A program made the position numbers and the translations under genes. DNA of 64,000 nt from positions 1 through 64,000 of the forward strand of contig OMYN01000009.1 of the NCBI GenBank assembly GCA_900315265.1, given 5' to 3'. Each line of letters begins with the position of its first letter. The first letter of the stretch is position 1. Shown here piece after piece: positions 16,447 to 26,036 of the stretch. Source of the DNA: an uncultured Eubacteriales bacterium. Its GTDB lineage: Bacteria; Bacillota; Clostridia; Lachnospirales; Bianqueaceae. The notes beneath the pieces are model-generated. The model saw only the letters and a list, made by a program, of their open reading frames with translations, did not search any database and was not told the DNA's origin.

Positions 16447-17331
16447 ATGGATTCGTTTTTATCGGGCATTGAAGGAATCGACGATCTGTCGCAGATATTG
16501 CTGCCGACGATCCAGCTGACGGATATTCTGGATATTGTGGCGGTTGCGGCATTGATCTACCTGGTTTTGATCTGGATCCGCAAGACCCGGGGCTGGATGC
16601 TTTTCAGAGGCATTGCGATCGTGCTTGGCGCCTGGATCGTTGCCATGATCCTGAATCTGAATATGGTAGAGCTGGTTTTCAACAAGCTCTTCAATATCGG
16701 TATCCTGGCTATCATCGTTATTTTCCAGCCTGAGCTCAGAAGAGCTCTGGAAAGACTCGGTACCAGCCGGGTCTTCAACAATTTATTCGGTTATAAAGAC
16801 AATACCGTAAATAAAAAGACCGCGGATGCTCTGACAGAAGCCATGGTCAATATGGCTTCGACCAAAACAGGCGCCTTGATCGCCGTCGAGCAGAAAGTAG
16901 CACTGGGTGAATATGAACAGACCGGTATTCCCATTGACGCGGAAATCTCCAGCGGTCTTCTGATCAACATTTTTGTGAAAAATACTCCTCTTCATGACGG
17001 AGCAGTGATCATACGCCAGAACCGTGTATTAGCAGCGACCTGTTACCTGCCCCTGTCTGAAAACAACGATATTTCGAAAGACCTGGGCACCCGCCACAGG
17101 GCAGCTCTCGGTCTGTCGGAAGTGTCGGACGCTAAAGTTTTTATCGTATCGGAAGAGACCGGCGCCATGTCTATGGCTTACCAGGGGGAATTGTACCGGG
17201 ATATCACCAAGGATTTCATCCGCCGCCAGCTTATCGGGGACGCCAATCAGCAGACTCAAAAATCCGGATCCCTGGTCAAAAGGATCCGCAGGCACAGCGG
17301 TAAACAGGACGGCAAGGAGGCCAACCCATGA
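16447..17331 (+). CDS. cdaA: Diadenylate cyclase CdaA
   Basis: This enzyme makes cyclic di-AMP from two ATP. Three N-terminal membrane helices (about residues 23-90) precede a DAC domain with the two diagnostic motifs: DGA in LHDGAVII (about residue 185) and RHR in LGTRHRAALGLSE (about 215-220). The length of 294 is slightly above typical CdaA, with a basic tail. AAAGGAGG lies upstream. It overlaps cdaR by 4 bp (ATGA), the conserved cdaA-cdaR arrangement, in which CdaR binds CdaA at the membrane and modulates it. In this phylum cyclic di-AMP controls potassium and osmolyte balance and cell-wall homeostasis. Confidence 0.95.
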   Translation: MDSFLSGIEGIDDLSQILLPTIQLTDILDIVAVAALIYLVLIWIRKTRGWMLFRGIAIVLGAWIVAMILNLNMVELVFNKLFNIGILAIIVIFQPELRRALERLGTSRVFNNLFGYKDNTVNKKTADALTEAMVNMASTKTGALIAVEQKVALGEYEQTGIPIDAEISSGLLINIFVKNTPLHDGAVIIRQNRVLAATCYLPLSENNDISKDLGTRHRAALGLSEVSDAKVFIVSEETGAMSMAYQGELYRDITKDFIRRQLIGDANQQTQKSGSLVKRIRRHSGKQDGKEANP

Positions 17332-18737
17332 AAAACTTTATACAAAAATGGGTGCTCCACAATCTGGGCTATAAGATCCTGGCCCTGGTCATTGCCATCA
17401 TTTTATGGCTCATATATACCAATACCAATGATCCCATCCATACTTACTCGGTCGATGTCCCGGTCACGGTACAGAATCAGGATCAATTCACCCGGCAGGG
17501 CCGTTATTTTGAAATCGAAGGGACCAGCAATCCGAGTAACCTAAAAGTGACTGTTTACCTGCGGGCAAGAAATTCTGTGATCGAGAAGCTGCGCAACCGG
17601 TCCGCCTCTTCCTATCTGAGTGCCTACGTGGATCTGTATGAACTGGACAGCTCGGAGTCAGACCGCCTGCTCATCCATTACTCTATAACGGATCCGACGG
17701 TCAAGGCAGAATTTTATACGATCCGGAACAAATCGTATCTGTCGGTTGAAGTCGAAGACAACGTGACGGTCGAAGTCCCCATCAATTATGTTATTTCGGG
17801 CGAACCGGCAGTAGGATATCTGAATATGGAGGAGGATCCTTCTGTAGTTGTTACTCCTGAAACGGTCAAATTGACGGGACCGGCCAATCAGATCAGTAAT
17901 ATCAGCTACGGACAGGTTTCCGTGGACATCACAGGTGCAAATGCCAATGTGACCAAGGTAGGCCGCATATATCTGAAGGACAAGGATGGCAATGACGTTT
18001 CCTATTCCCGTGATGTCATCGTTTCGTCCGTCAGCGAAGCTTCGGTCTTTGTACCCATCTATGCTTTTAAGTCGGTGCCCCTGTCCGCTTCGGTGACCGG
18101 CACGCCTGCCAGCGGGTATCAGTACGCAAACAACGCACAGATCAGTGTGGATCAGATCGAAGTGTACGGACCCGAAAGCGTAATGAACAAGCTGCGTAAT
18201 ATCACGCTGCCCCCGGTGGATCTATCGGAGGCGACCGGATCTCTGACTCAGACCTACCAGCTGCAGGATGTGCTCAGAGACGCTTTCGGCCAGGACAATG
18301 ACGGAAATGATGTGGTCCGCCTGATGCCGGATGCGCCGACCGAGGCAACGGTCGATCTGTCGGTGGAAAAGATCATCGAAAGGTCCTTTACCATTCATAA
18401 CAGCAGCATTACGGTCTACAATCTGACCAATGACTGGGAGCTGACTTTCGACCAGGATACGGTAACCATCACGGTGCAGGGTCTGACGTCCCAGATCCGC
18501 GGACTATCGATCAGCGATATCAATGTTTCGCTGACGCTGGCTCCTTCGGATCTGACCAAAGGTTCGCATACTTCCAAGCTGGTGATAGGCGGGATCGGGG
18601 ATATGACTGCTAAAGACGTGACGATCAGCTATACGCTGCGAAGTAAAACCGACAGCGGGCAGCCCCTTCCTACGTCTTCTCAGAAGGAATCGTCCGCAAG
18701 TGATTCCGATTCCAGCACAGGTAAAGCCGGTAAATAA
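17328..18737 (+). CDS. cdaR: CdaR, YbbR-repeat regulator of CdaA
   Basis: A 469-residue membrane-anchored protein. One helix near the N-terminus (residues 14-31, LGYKILALVIAIILWLIY) precedes several YbbR repeats of about 80-90 residues outside the membrane (visible repeat starts near 40, 140, 245 and 340), then a Ser/Asp-rich tail. CdaR binds the membrane part of CdaA and alters cyclic di-AMP output. It is translationally coupled to cdaA by a 4-bp overlap. A hairpin with a T run follows it. Confidence 0.9.
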   Translation: MKNFIQKWVLHNLGYKILALVIAIILWLIYTNTNDPIHTYSVDVPVTVQNQDQFTRQGRYFEIEGTSNPSNLKVTVYLRARNSVIEKLRNRSASSYLSAYVDLYELDSSESDRLLIHYSITDPTVKAEFYTIRNKSYLSVEVEDNVTVEVPINYVISGEPAVGYLNMEEDPSVVVTPETVKLTGPANQISNISYGQVSVDITGANANVTKVGRIYLKDKDGNDVSYSRDVIVSSVSEASVFVPIYAFKSVPLSASVTGTPASGYQYANNAQISVDQIEVYGPESVMNKLRNITLPPVDLSEATGSLTQTYQLQDVLRDAFGQDNDGNDVVRLMPDAPTEATVDLSVEKIIERSFTIHNSSITVYNLTNDWELTFDQDTVTITVQGLTSQIRGLSISDINVSLTLAPSDLTKGSHTSKLVIGGIGDMTAKDVTISYTLRSKTDSGQPLPTSSQKESSASDSDSSTGKAGK

Positions 18738-18745
18738 ACATGACA

Positions 18746-18778
18746 GGGAGCTGGCAGACGTAAAGCCGGCTCCCTTTT
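18746..18778 (+). terminator. Terminator or attenuator after cdaR
   Basis: GGGAGCTGGC (18746-18755) pairs with GCCGGCTCCC (18765-18774), with one T-G pair, followed by four T residues. It is short in T, so partial read-through into the lipoprotein gene is likely. Confidence 0.7.
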
Positions 18779-18793
18779 AACGATAGGAGAAGT

Positions 18794-19762
18794 ATGAAGA
18801 AATTTTCGTATATAAGAAGGGCAGGGACGGCACTTTGCCTGGCTCTGCTGCTCCTGCTTTTGACTGCCTGCAGCGCCGTTTATAAACCTGTCGAAAGTTC
18901 ATCTTTGATGAGTGCGTCCCAGCCGGCTCCCTCATCCGAGGCTTCCGCAGCCCGGCAGGAGTCCGCCGTATCAGAAGCTCCGGACACGTCCTCGTCTCTG
19001 CCCTCGGAAGGAGAGTCGTCAGCGGAAAAACCGGAGGAAGCCGGGGACGGAACAGTCAGTCTGACAGTCTCCAAAGGAGCTTACCTGATCGGTATCCTGC
19101 AGCAGTTAGTCGATCTTGGTTTTGCCGATGACCTGGACAGTGCTATTTCAGAATCCCAAAACCTTGATATAGCGGAAAGTAAGACCGCCGCACCCCTGGC
19201 AGAAGCGGATCTTACCGGGCGTTCTTACCGTTATGAAGGCTATATAGCGCCGGGTATCTACCAATTGGATACCTCAGATGATCTGAGAACGGTCCTGACT
19301 CAGCTTTTCAGCAGCTGGGACAGTCTCCTGACCGATCAGCAGATCCGGCAGGCGGCCGATAAAGGATGGTCGATCGACCAGCTGCTGACACTGGCCTCGA
19401 TCGTAGAAGCGGAATCCAGTCATGATCCTGCCGGTACGGTCTACCCGCAGGTAGCTGCTGTTTTTGACAACCGCCTGGACCAGAGTATGCAGCTGCAGTC
19501 GGACGTTACCATTTTTTATCTGCAGGAAGGCTTGGATCAGAGCAGGACCGAGGACCAATATCAACCTTATTATAATACCTATCAGGTCGAAGCCCTTCCG
19601 GCCGGACCGATAGGGAGCCCCAGCCTTGATGCGGTAAAGGCGGTCCTGGAACCGGCCGATACCGACGACCTCTTCTTTGTATATGATGACAGCGGCAATT
19701 ATTACTTCGCCGCTGACTGGGACACGCACGTGGAAAATTGTAAAAAAGCAGGTATCGAGTGA
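18794..19762 (+). CDS. MltG/YceG-like endolytic murein transglycosylase, lipoprotein form
   Basis: A 322-residue lipoprotein. The signal peptide ends in the lipobox LLTAC, giving a lipid-linked Cys near residue 26, followed by a Ser/Glu-rich linker. The C-terminal half matches the YceG core: the catalytic Glu is expected in LASIVEAESS, followed by VAAVFDNRLDQSMQLQSD, YNTY, LPAGPIGSPSLDAV and FFVYDDSG. MltG cleaves nascent glycan strands beside the peptidoglycan synthase. The usual protein has a transmembrane anchor; lipid anchoring here is a variant. It lies in the cdaA-cdaR locus, which fits the cell-wall connection of cyclic di-AMP. Confidence 0.83.
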   Translation: MKKFSYIRRAGTALCLALLLLLLTACSAVYKPVESSSLMSASQPAPSSEASAARQESAVSEAPDTSSSLPSEGESSAEKPEEAGDGTVSLTVSKGAYLIGILQQLVDLGFADDLDSAISESQNLDIAESKTAAPLAEADLTGRSYRYEGYIAPGIYQLDTSDDLRTVLTQLFSSWDSLLTDQQIRQAADKGWSIDQLLTLASIVEAESSHDPAGTVYPQVAAVFDNRLDQSMQLQSDVTIFYLQEGLDQSRTEDQYQPYYNTYQVEALPAGPIGSPSLDAVKAVLEPADTDDLFFVYDDSGNYYFAADWDTHVENCKKAGIE

Positions 19763-19784
19763 TTTCGGAAGATCAGGAGGAGCC

Positions 19785-21440
19785 ATGCCCAATTTATTTT
19801 CAAGAAGGCTGCGAAACTGGGTGCAGGACAACGCCGGAAAAGAAGATGAAAACAATGTTCCGGATATGTCCATGATCGAAAAGAACTTTGTCCGCATGAT
19901 GCGGAAAGAGGACTGGATCCTGGATGACCAGGCCTTCAACGACCTGGATATGGGCAAAGTCTATCTGAAAATGAACAGGACTATGTCAAATCCCGGTCAG
20001 CAGATGCTTTACAACATGTTCCGCATCTTGAAGTTTGACGAAGGCGAGCTGAAAAAGCGGGACCGCCTGATCGAGTTTTTTCAGATGAACAAAGAGCCAA
20101 GGGAAAAGATCCAGTGCATCCTGCATTATATGGGAAAGGAAGAGTTTGACTCGGCGGCGGAATGCCTGTACGGGAAACCTAGTGAACTGCCGCCCGGCCG
20201 CGGCTGGATCATGCCTTTGACCCTGGCCATGATCGCTTCGCTGATTTCCATTCCTTTTTTAAAGGTCAAAGCTATCCTCCTGATCGTCATTTTCCTGGTC
20301 CTGAACATGATCGCCCACGCTCAGTTCAGCCGTTATACGGAAAAAGGTCTGCCGGGCATCCGTGCCGTGGCCCGCATGCTGACGGCAGCCCGCGAGATCG
20401 TCAAGCTGGATATACCGGAACTTAAGGACGGGTACAGCGATTTCTTTGACAAGGCAGTGGATAAATGTTCTCCCATCCTTAAAAAGAATAAGGCTCTGGC
20501 CATGCAGTCCGGGTCCGATACCTTCGGGATCCTTTTATATCTGCGCATTATGTTCCTGACGGATGAAAGGGCTTATCTTCGCTGCGTCCGGGATATCAAG
20601 GAGCTGGCTCCCGTTTTAAGGACCCTTTACCGCCGCCTGGGGGAACTGGATGCTTTTCAATCTATGTCCTATGTGCGCCGCGCCATGGTGCCGGTCACCC
20701 GTCCGGTCTTTACGGATAAACCTACTTATCTGAAGGTAGAACAGATCGGACATCCCACCCTGACGGGGGCGGTTTTGAACGATCTGACACTGGATGGAAA
20801 GAATATGGTCCTGACCGGTTCCAACATGTCCGGTAAGTCGACCTTTTTACGTACTCTGGGCTTGAATATGGTCCTGGCCCAGACTTTTTACATGGTCAGG
20901 GCCCGGTATTATGAAGCAAACATGATGGCCCTGGCTACATCGATCAGTCCCAGTGATGATCTGAGTCAGGGGACCAGTTATTACATGGCAGAAGCCACTG
21001 CCTTGAAACGTATGCTGGCCGTTGCCGAAGGCGACCACCCCAGCCTGCTTCTGGTCGATGAGATCTTCAGAGGGACCAACCCCACCGAAAGGGTGGCAGC
21101 TGCCAGTGCTTTGCTGACCTATTTGTCCAAACGCCCCTGTCTGGTCATCGTGGCCACCCACGACATTGAGATCACCGGGAATGTCAAAGACTGCTATGAT
21201 TCCTACCACTTCGAAGAAAGCGTCAGCAAGGACGAGCTCACCTTTGACTATAAGCTGAAGCCGGGCGTGCTGAAAAAGCCCAACGGCATCCGCATCCTGT
21301 CCTATCTGGGTTATCCGGATGAGATCGTCGATATGGCCCTGAACAATGTGAGAAAGGAGTTCCCGGACGGAAGTGATGAGCAAGAAGACCAAGGAGCCGG
21401 AAAAAACAGCCGGGAAGACAGTGGCGAAGGCAGAACGTAA
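19785..21440 (+). CDS. Membrane-anchored MutS-like ATPase
   Basis: A 551-residue protein with a MutS-type C-terminal ATPase: Walker A GSNMSGKSTFLR (about residue 345), Walker B LLVDEIFRGTNPTER, and the conserved ATHDIEIT. It lacks the mismatch-binding N-terminal domain of MutS and the Smr nuclease of MutS2. Instead, residues about 138-185 form two hydrophobic helices, so it is probably bound to the membrane. The ATG at 19785 has AGGAGG upstream; a longer in-frame reading begins inside the preceding gene and is rejected. Its 3' end overlaps the helicase start. A role in DNA mismatch repair is not supported by the domain set. Confidence 0.8.
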   Translation: MPNLFSRRLRNWVQDNAGKEDENNVPDMSMIEKNFVRMMRKEDWILDDQAFNDLDMGKVYLKMNRTMSNPGQQMLYNMFRILKFDEGELKKRDRLIEFFQMNKEPREKIQCILHYMGKEEFDSAAECLYGKPSELPPGRGWIMPLTLAMIASLISIPFLKVKAILLIVIFLVLNMIAHAQFSRYTEKGLPGIRAVARMLTAAREIVKLDIPELKDGYSDFFDKAVDKCSPILKKNKALAMQSGSDTFGILLYLRIMFLTDERAYLRCVRDIKELAPVLRTLYRRLGELDAFQSMSYVRRAMVPVTRPVFTDKPTYLKVEQIGHPTLTGAVLNDLTLDGKNMVLTGSNMSGKSTFLRTLGLNMVLAQTFYMVRARYYEANMMALATSISPSDDLSQGTSYYMAEATALKRMLAVAEGDHPSLLLVDEIFRGTNPTERVAAASALLTYLSKRPCLVIVATHDIEITGNVKDCYDSYHFEESVSKDELTFDYKLKPGVLKKPNGIRILSYLGYPDEIVDMALNNVRKEFPDGSDEQEDQGAGKNSREDSGEGRT

Positions 21441-24132
21441 GACCTATGCCGCGTCCGTCAGGACCCTGGTCGAATACATCCTGAGGACCGGGGACATTGA
21501 CTCTTCTTTTTCAAGCGGAGTGAGGGCCAATCTGCGCGCCCTGGAGGGAACACGCCTGCATAAAAAGCTGCAGAAAAGCGAAGGCAGCGGTTATATGGCA
21601 GAAGTCCCCATGGAAAAGACCTTTGCGATCAAGGATAAAGACGGGCAGACGGCTGCCTGTCTGACAGTTGAGGGACGGGCGGACGGCCTTTTCCGGACTG
21701 ACTGGCAGGGGCAGACACTCTGGGCCGTCGATGAGATCAAATCGACGGATCTGAAACTGGAGGATGTCCGGAAAGAAAGAAACGAACTGCACTGGGCTCA
21801 GGCATACTTTTATGCCTGCTTTCTGGCTCAGGAAAAAGATCTGGACAAGGTACTGGTGCGCCTTTCGTATGTGCAGACGGAGACAGAAGAGGTTACCCGC
21901 CTTTACGAATGCCAAAGCAGAAGTCAGCTGGAAGCGTTCGTCCAAAAAGTAGTGGACAGTTACAGCCGATGGATCCTGTGGAGCGCTGCCTGGCAGAAAC
22001 AGCGCGATCAGAGTCTGTCCGGGCTGACTTTTCCCTTTGACAGTTTCCGGCCCGGCCAGCGTCAGATGGCGGCTTTGGTCTACAGTACCATCAAAGACGG
22101 TAAGAAGATCTTCCTGGAAGCCCCGACCGGCATCGGCAAGACTATGTCGGCTCTGTTTCCGGCCTTAAAGGCTATGGGGGAGGGCAGGACCGAGAAGATC
22201 TTTTATCTGACAGCCAAAAATGTGACTGCTGAGGCGGTCCTCAAGGCAGACCAGCTGCTTAGGACCAAGTCGGATATGCAGCTGGCTGCCATTCGGATAA
22301 CGGCCAAAGACCGCATTTGTTTTCAGACTCAGAAGGGCAGACCGAGGCGCTGCAATCCGGTGGACTGCCCCTATGCCAAGGGTCATTACGACCGGGTCAA
22401 CGATGCCTGCCTGTGGGCTCTTGATCATGAAAAACAGTTTTCCAAACAAACGATCGAGACGGTCGCAGAGAAGTTCAAGGTCTGCCCCTATGAACTGTCG
22501 CTGGATATTGCCGTCTGGTGCGACCTTCTGATCTGCGATTATAATTATGCTTTTGATCCGTCAGCTTCCCTCAAGCGCTTTTTTGCTTCCGGTAAGCAGC
22601 CCTTTACCTTATTGATCGACGAAGCGCATAACCTGGTCGACCGGGCCAGAGATATGTTTACCGCCGATATCTCCAAGAAGGACTTTCTGACCATGAGGCG
22701 AAAGTGTAAGAAGGGGACTCCCTTATACAAAGCCCTGGGCAGGGTCAATGATCTTTTTCTGGAATGTAAAAAATCCATGCCCGAGGGGACCGATTATCTG
22801 AAAGCGGATCTGTCTTCATTAGAAGGGGTACTGCCCGATGCGGACGAAGTTATGACAGCAGAAACGACTACAGCCGCCCCCGCTGCTGTCACCGTCGACA
22901 CCGTTACTGTCGACGAGGACGGGATCGAACATATCCCGGCCGGTACGGAGGGTAAGATGCAGGATAACCTGGCATCCCCTTTTCTGGATCCGGTCTTTAT
23001 GGCTGGCATCGAGGCAAAAGAAGATCCCTGGCATCTGGATCTGAGCTGGTACCGGGCATTAAATCAAACGGCAGATCTGATGGGCCAGTACTTTGCCGAG
23101 CATTCCGGCCAGATGTCGCTGGAAGAGGTAAAAATAGAAGAAGAGGAAGAAAGCTGGCAGCTGTATTTCCGCCTTCTCTTTTTCCTCAGGATCTGGAACC
23201 AGCGGTCGGAAGGCTATGAAGATTATATGCAGATCAAAGGCGGCGATATGCTGCTGCGCTTTTTCTGCGTAGACCCTTCCCAGGTTTTAAAAAGCGCTTA
23301 TAAGTCTGTTTCCAGTGTGATCTTTTTTTCGGCTACCCTGGAACCGATCGAATATTATCAGCGCCTTCTGGGAGCCGATGACGCCAAAGCCGTGGCGCTG
23401 GACTCACCTTTTGACCACGAACGCATGAAAGTGATGACGGCTTCTGTACCGGTCACTTACCGTTACCGGCAGACCAGCATCCCCGCCGTCAGTGATCTGA
23501 TCGCGCAGACGGTCCGGGCCAGGGACGGACATTATATGGTCTTTTTCTCTTCTTTTGCCTACCTGGGACAGGTCTATAAGGATTTTACGATGCGCTATCC
23601 GGAGTTTAGGACTATCAAACAGGAGCCGGGCATGAGCGAAGACCAGCGGCAGGACTTTCTGGAGCATTTTCAAAAAGAAGGTTCATTATCAGAGATGCTG
23701 GACCCTGAATTTGAACCGGACCGGACCCTGATCGGTTTTTGCGTCTTATCGGGAGTTTTTTCCGAGGGCATCGACCTGAAGGGGGAAAGCCTGATCGGGG
23801 TGATCGTGGTCAGTGTAGGTCTGCCCCAGATCGGACTGGAACGGGATCTGATCAAAGAAAACATAGACCGCCGCTATGGGAACGGGTTCGAGTATGCTTA
23901 TGTGTATCCGGGCATGGGCCATGTGCTTCAGGCAGCCGGCCGTCTGATCCGGACCGAGGAAGACAAGGGAGTGGTCCTTCTGATCGATCAGCGGTTCAGC
24001 CAGGCCCGTTATAAAAAGCTTTATCCCAGGCAGTGGCAGCCGGTAAGGCCGGTCACCGCCGATACCTTATCGACCGAACTGGATCATTTCTGGCAGTCTT
24101 TTGACCGGGAAAATCATCTTTCTAATTTATAA
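21376..24132 (+). CDS. Rad3/DinG-type helicase with N-terminal Cas4-like nuclease domain
   Basis: A 918-residue protein. Residues 1-205 contain a PD-(D/E)XK nuclease pattern: VEGRADG, then AVDEIKST, then LHWAQAYFYACF. The rest is an XPD/DinG-like superfamily 2 helicase: Q-region FRPGQRQM, Walker A EAPTGIGKT, four Cys for an iron-sulfur cluster (RICFQ, RRCNPVDCPYAK, NDACLW), DEAH box LLIDEAHNL, motif III FFSATL, and C-terminal AAGRLIRTEEDKG. It should unwind DNA 5'-3', possibly with nuclease processing. The start (ATG 21376, or GTG 21373) lies inside the end of the MutS-like gene, so the two are coupled. An acidic, Thr-rich insertion sits near residue 495-525. Confidence 0.87.
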   Translation: MSKKTKEPEKTAGKTVAKAERKTYAASVRTLVEYILRTGDIDSSFSSGVRANLRALEGTRLHKKLQKSEGSGYMAEVPMEKTFAIKDKDGQTAACLTVEGRADGLFRTDWQGQTLWAVDEIKSTDLKLEDVRKERNELHWAQAYFYACFLAQEKDLDKVLVRLSYVQTETEEVTRLYECQSRSQLEAFVQKVVDSYSRWILWSAAWQKQRDQSLSGLTFPFDSFRPGQRQMAALVYSTIKDGKKIFLEAPTGIGKTMSALFPALKAMGEGRTEKIFYLTAKNVTAEAVLKADQLLRTKSDMQLAAIRITAKDRICFQTQKGRPRRCNPVDCPYAKGHYDRVNDACLWALDHEKQFSKQTIETVAEKFKVCPYELSLDIAVWCDLLICDYNYAFDPSASLKRFFASGKQPFTLLIDEAHNLVDRARDMFTADISKKDFLTMRRKCKKGTPLYKALGRVNDLFLECKKSMPEGTDYLKADLSSLEGVLPDADEVMTAETTTAAPAAVTVDTVTVDEDGIEHIPAGTEGKMQDNLASPFLDPVFMAGIEAKEDPWHLDLSWYRALNQTADLMGQYFAEHSGQMSLEEVKIEEEEESWQLYFRLLFFLRIWNQRSEGYEDYMQIKGGDMLLRFFCVDPSQVLKSAYKSVSSVIFFSATLEPIEYYQRLLGADDAKAVALDSPFDHERMKVMTASVPVTYRYRQTSIPAVSDLIAQTVRARDGHYMVFFSSFAYLGQVYKDFTMRYPEFRTIKQEPGMSEDQRQDFLEHFQKEGSLSEMLDPEFEPDRTLIGFCVLSGVFSEGIDLKGESLIGVIVVSVGLPQIGLERDLIKENIDRRYGNGFEYAYVYPGMGHVLQAAGRLIRTEEDKGVVLLIDQRFSQARYKKLYPRQWQPVRPVTADTLSTELDHFWQSFDRENHLSNL

Positions 24133-24185
24133 ATTATGTAGTAAACTTTATAAGAAGATAAGAATCCGAAAGTCAGGAGTTTTGC

Positions 24186-24968
24186 ATGCGATTTTGTTCA
24201 ATCAGCAGCGGATCCAACGGCAACTGTACCTTTATCGAAACCGGCGAGCAGCGGCTGCTTCTGGATATAGGTCTGTCGGCCAGACAGATCGAGACCCTGC
24301 TTAAGGCCAAGGGGATCGATCCGGGCACTATTACCGCTGTGTTTGTGACCCACGAGCATTCAGACCATACCAAAGGGGTGGGCGTTTGGTGCCGCCGCTA
24401 TAAAGTGCCGGTCATGGCGACGGCCGGTACCTGGAAGGGTATGGAAAAAGCCATCGGTCCGGTACCGCCGGAGCTTCGGTTTGAGATCACCTCCGGCAGG
24501 GGCTACCGTATGAGCGATCTACGCATCGAAGCCATTCCCACCAGCCATGACGCCAACGACCCCTGTGCCTATACGGTGGAGAGCAAGGGCTGTAAGGCCT
24601 CGGTCATAACCGATACCGGATACATAACCGAGACTATGATCCGTCATCTTTTTGATTCGGACATAGCCATCGTGGAAAGCAATCATGACCTGAACATGCT
24701 CATGAACGGGTCTTACCCCGATTCATTGAAAAAGCGCATCCGGGGCAATCTGGGCCATTTGTCCAATGACGACTGCGGAAAAGCCCTGGCCCTGGTCCGC
24801 CGCCGCAATGCCAACGGAGTCTTTCTGCTGGGCCATCTGAGCGAAGAAAATAACCGGCCTCCCCTGGCTCTGGAAACGGTAGAGCACATCGTGGAAGAGG
24901 CCGATGGGTCCTTCGGAGCCATCGGGCTGACAAGCCGGGGCGCTTCGACGGATATGTATGAGATCTGA
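24186..24968 (+). CDS. walJ: WalJ/YycJ-type MBL-fold hydrolase
   Basis: A 260-residue metallo-beta-lactamase-fold protein with the metal motif THEHSDHTKGV (about residue 57), a later TSHDANDPCAY, ITDTGY, and a C-terminal GHLSEENN. The N-terminus MRFCSISSGSNGNC is characteristic of YycJ/WalJ, a likely 5'-3' exonuclease linked in Bacillus to the WalRK locus; here no walRK genes are near. AGGAG is upstream of the ATG. It is followed 12 bp later by the oxidoreductase gene. Confidence 0.85.
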   Translation: MRFCSISSGSNGNCTFIETGEQRLLLDIGLSARQIETLLKAKGIDPGTITAVFVTHEHSDHTKGVGVWCRRYKVPVMATAGTWKGMEKAIGPVPPELRFEITSGRGYRMSDLRIEAIPTSHDANDPCAYTVESKGCKASVITDTGYITETMIRHLFDSDIAIVESNHDLNMLMNGSYPDSLKKRIRGNLGHLSNDDCGKALALVRRRNANGVFLLGHLSEENNRPPLALETVEHIVEEADGSFGAIGLTSRGASTDMYEI

Positions 24969-24980
24969 AAGGGGACCAAG

Positions 24981-26009
24981 ATGCTGAAGTATGCTATTAT
25001 CGGGACCGGCTGGATCACTGGGACCTATATCGGCGGAGCCATGAAAGACGACCGGTGGGAGCTGGCAGCCGTTTATTCCCGCAGTTATGATAAGGGCCGC
25101 AGTTTTGCGGATCAGTACCTTAGCGCTGCCCACGGGAACCCCATCAGGATTTACACATCGCTGGAAGACATGTCCAAAGACCCCCAGATCGACGCTGTTT
25201 ATATTGCAAGTCCAAACCGCTTTCATGTAGAGCAGAGCCGACTGATGCTCGAGGCCGGAAAACATGTGATCTGCGAAAAACCGATCGCTATCCGGTCGGA
25301 AGATCTGATCGAACTTACCAGGCTGGCGGACTCAAAGGGCCTTGTCTATATGGAAGCTATCATGATGGAGCACCAGCCCCAGATAAGGGTCCTCAAAGAG
25401 GCTGTGGACAGGATCGGGGAGATCTATACGGCCCACATCGATTTTTCGCAGCTCAGTTCCAAGTATCAGCTCTATAAAGACGGTAAAAATCCCAATATTT
25501 TTAATCCGGCCATGTGCACGGGTGCCCTGGAAGACCTGGGTGTTTATAACTTTTATGCCTTGATCGAGCTGTTCGGGGTCCCGGACCGGATCGATGTCGT
25601 CCCCCTGTTTTTGAATACCGGAGCGGACGGAGCCGGACAGGTGGTCTGCACCTATCATAAAGATGACCGGCCGGATCTGCAGGTGACCGTCACCTACAGC
25701 AAGGTCGGACAAAGCCGGCTGGGCAGCCAGATCATGGGTGACAAAGGCACTATTACCATCGAATCGATCTCGCAGCTGACCGGCATGAACCTGTATGATA
25801 ATAAGGGAGCCGTGACGGCCCTGTGGGGGAATGAAGAAAAGAACACCCTGATGGGAAGGGAAGCGGCGGATTTTGCCCGCTATATCCTGGATCCTCAGGG
25901 GACAAAAGAAGAATACGACTATATCCGTCAGCAGTCCCTGAAAGTTTGCCGGCTGATGGAGCAGATCCGGGAAAAGGGCGGCATCCGCTTTAAGGCGGAC
26001 GGAGTTTGA
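24981..26009 (+). CDS. Gfo/Idh/MocA-family NAD(P)-dependent oxidoreductase
   Basis: A 342-residue oxidoreductase with an N-terminal Rossmann fold (IIGTGWITGTYIGGA, residues 5-19), the family motif CEKPIA (Lys near residue 97), and a C-terminal alpha/beta domain containing EDLGVYNFYA, which holds active-site residues. These enzymes reduce or oxidise sugars, inositols or related polyols; the substrate cannot be read here. The ribosome site is AAAGGGGA. Neighbours are housekeeping genes, so there is no pathway hint. Confidence 0.83.
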   Translation: MLKYAIIGTGWITGTYIGGAMKDDRWELAAVYSRSYDKGRSFADQYLSAAHGNPIRIYTSLEDMSKDPQIDAVYIASPNRFHVEQSRLMLEAGKHVICEKPIAIRSEDLIELTRLADSKGLVYMEAIMMEHQPQIRVLKEAVDRIGEIYTAHIDFSQLSSKYQLYKDGKNPNIFNPAMCTGALEDLGVYNFYALIELFGVPDRIDVVPLFLNTGADGAGQVVCTYHKDDRPDLQVTVTYSKVGQSRLGSQIMGDKGTITIESISQLTGMNLYDNKGAVTALWGNEEKNTLMGREAADFARYILDPQGTKEEYDYIRQQSLKVCRLMEQIREKGGIRFKADGV

Positions 26010-26036
26010 TACGATCGAAGAAAGCAGGATTAATAC

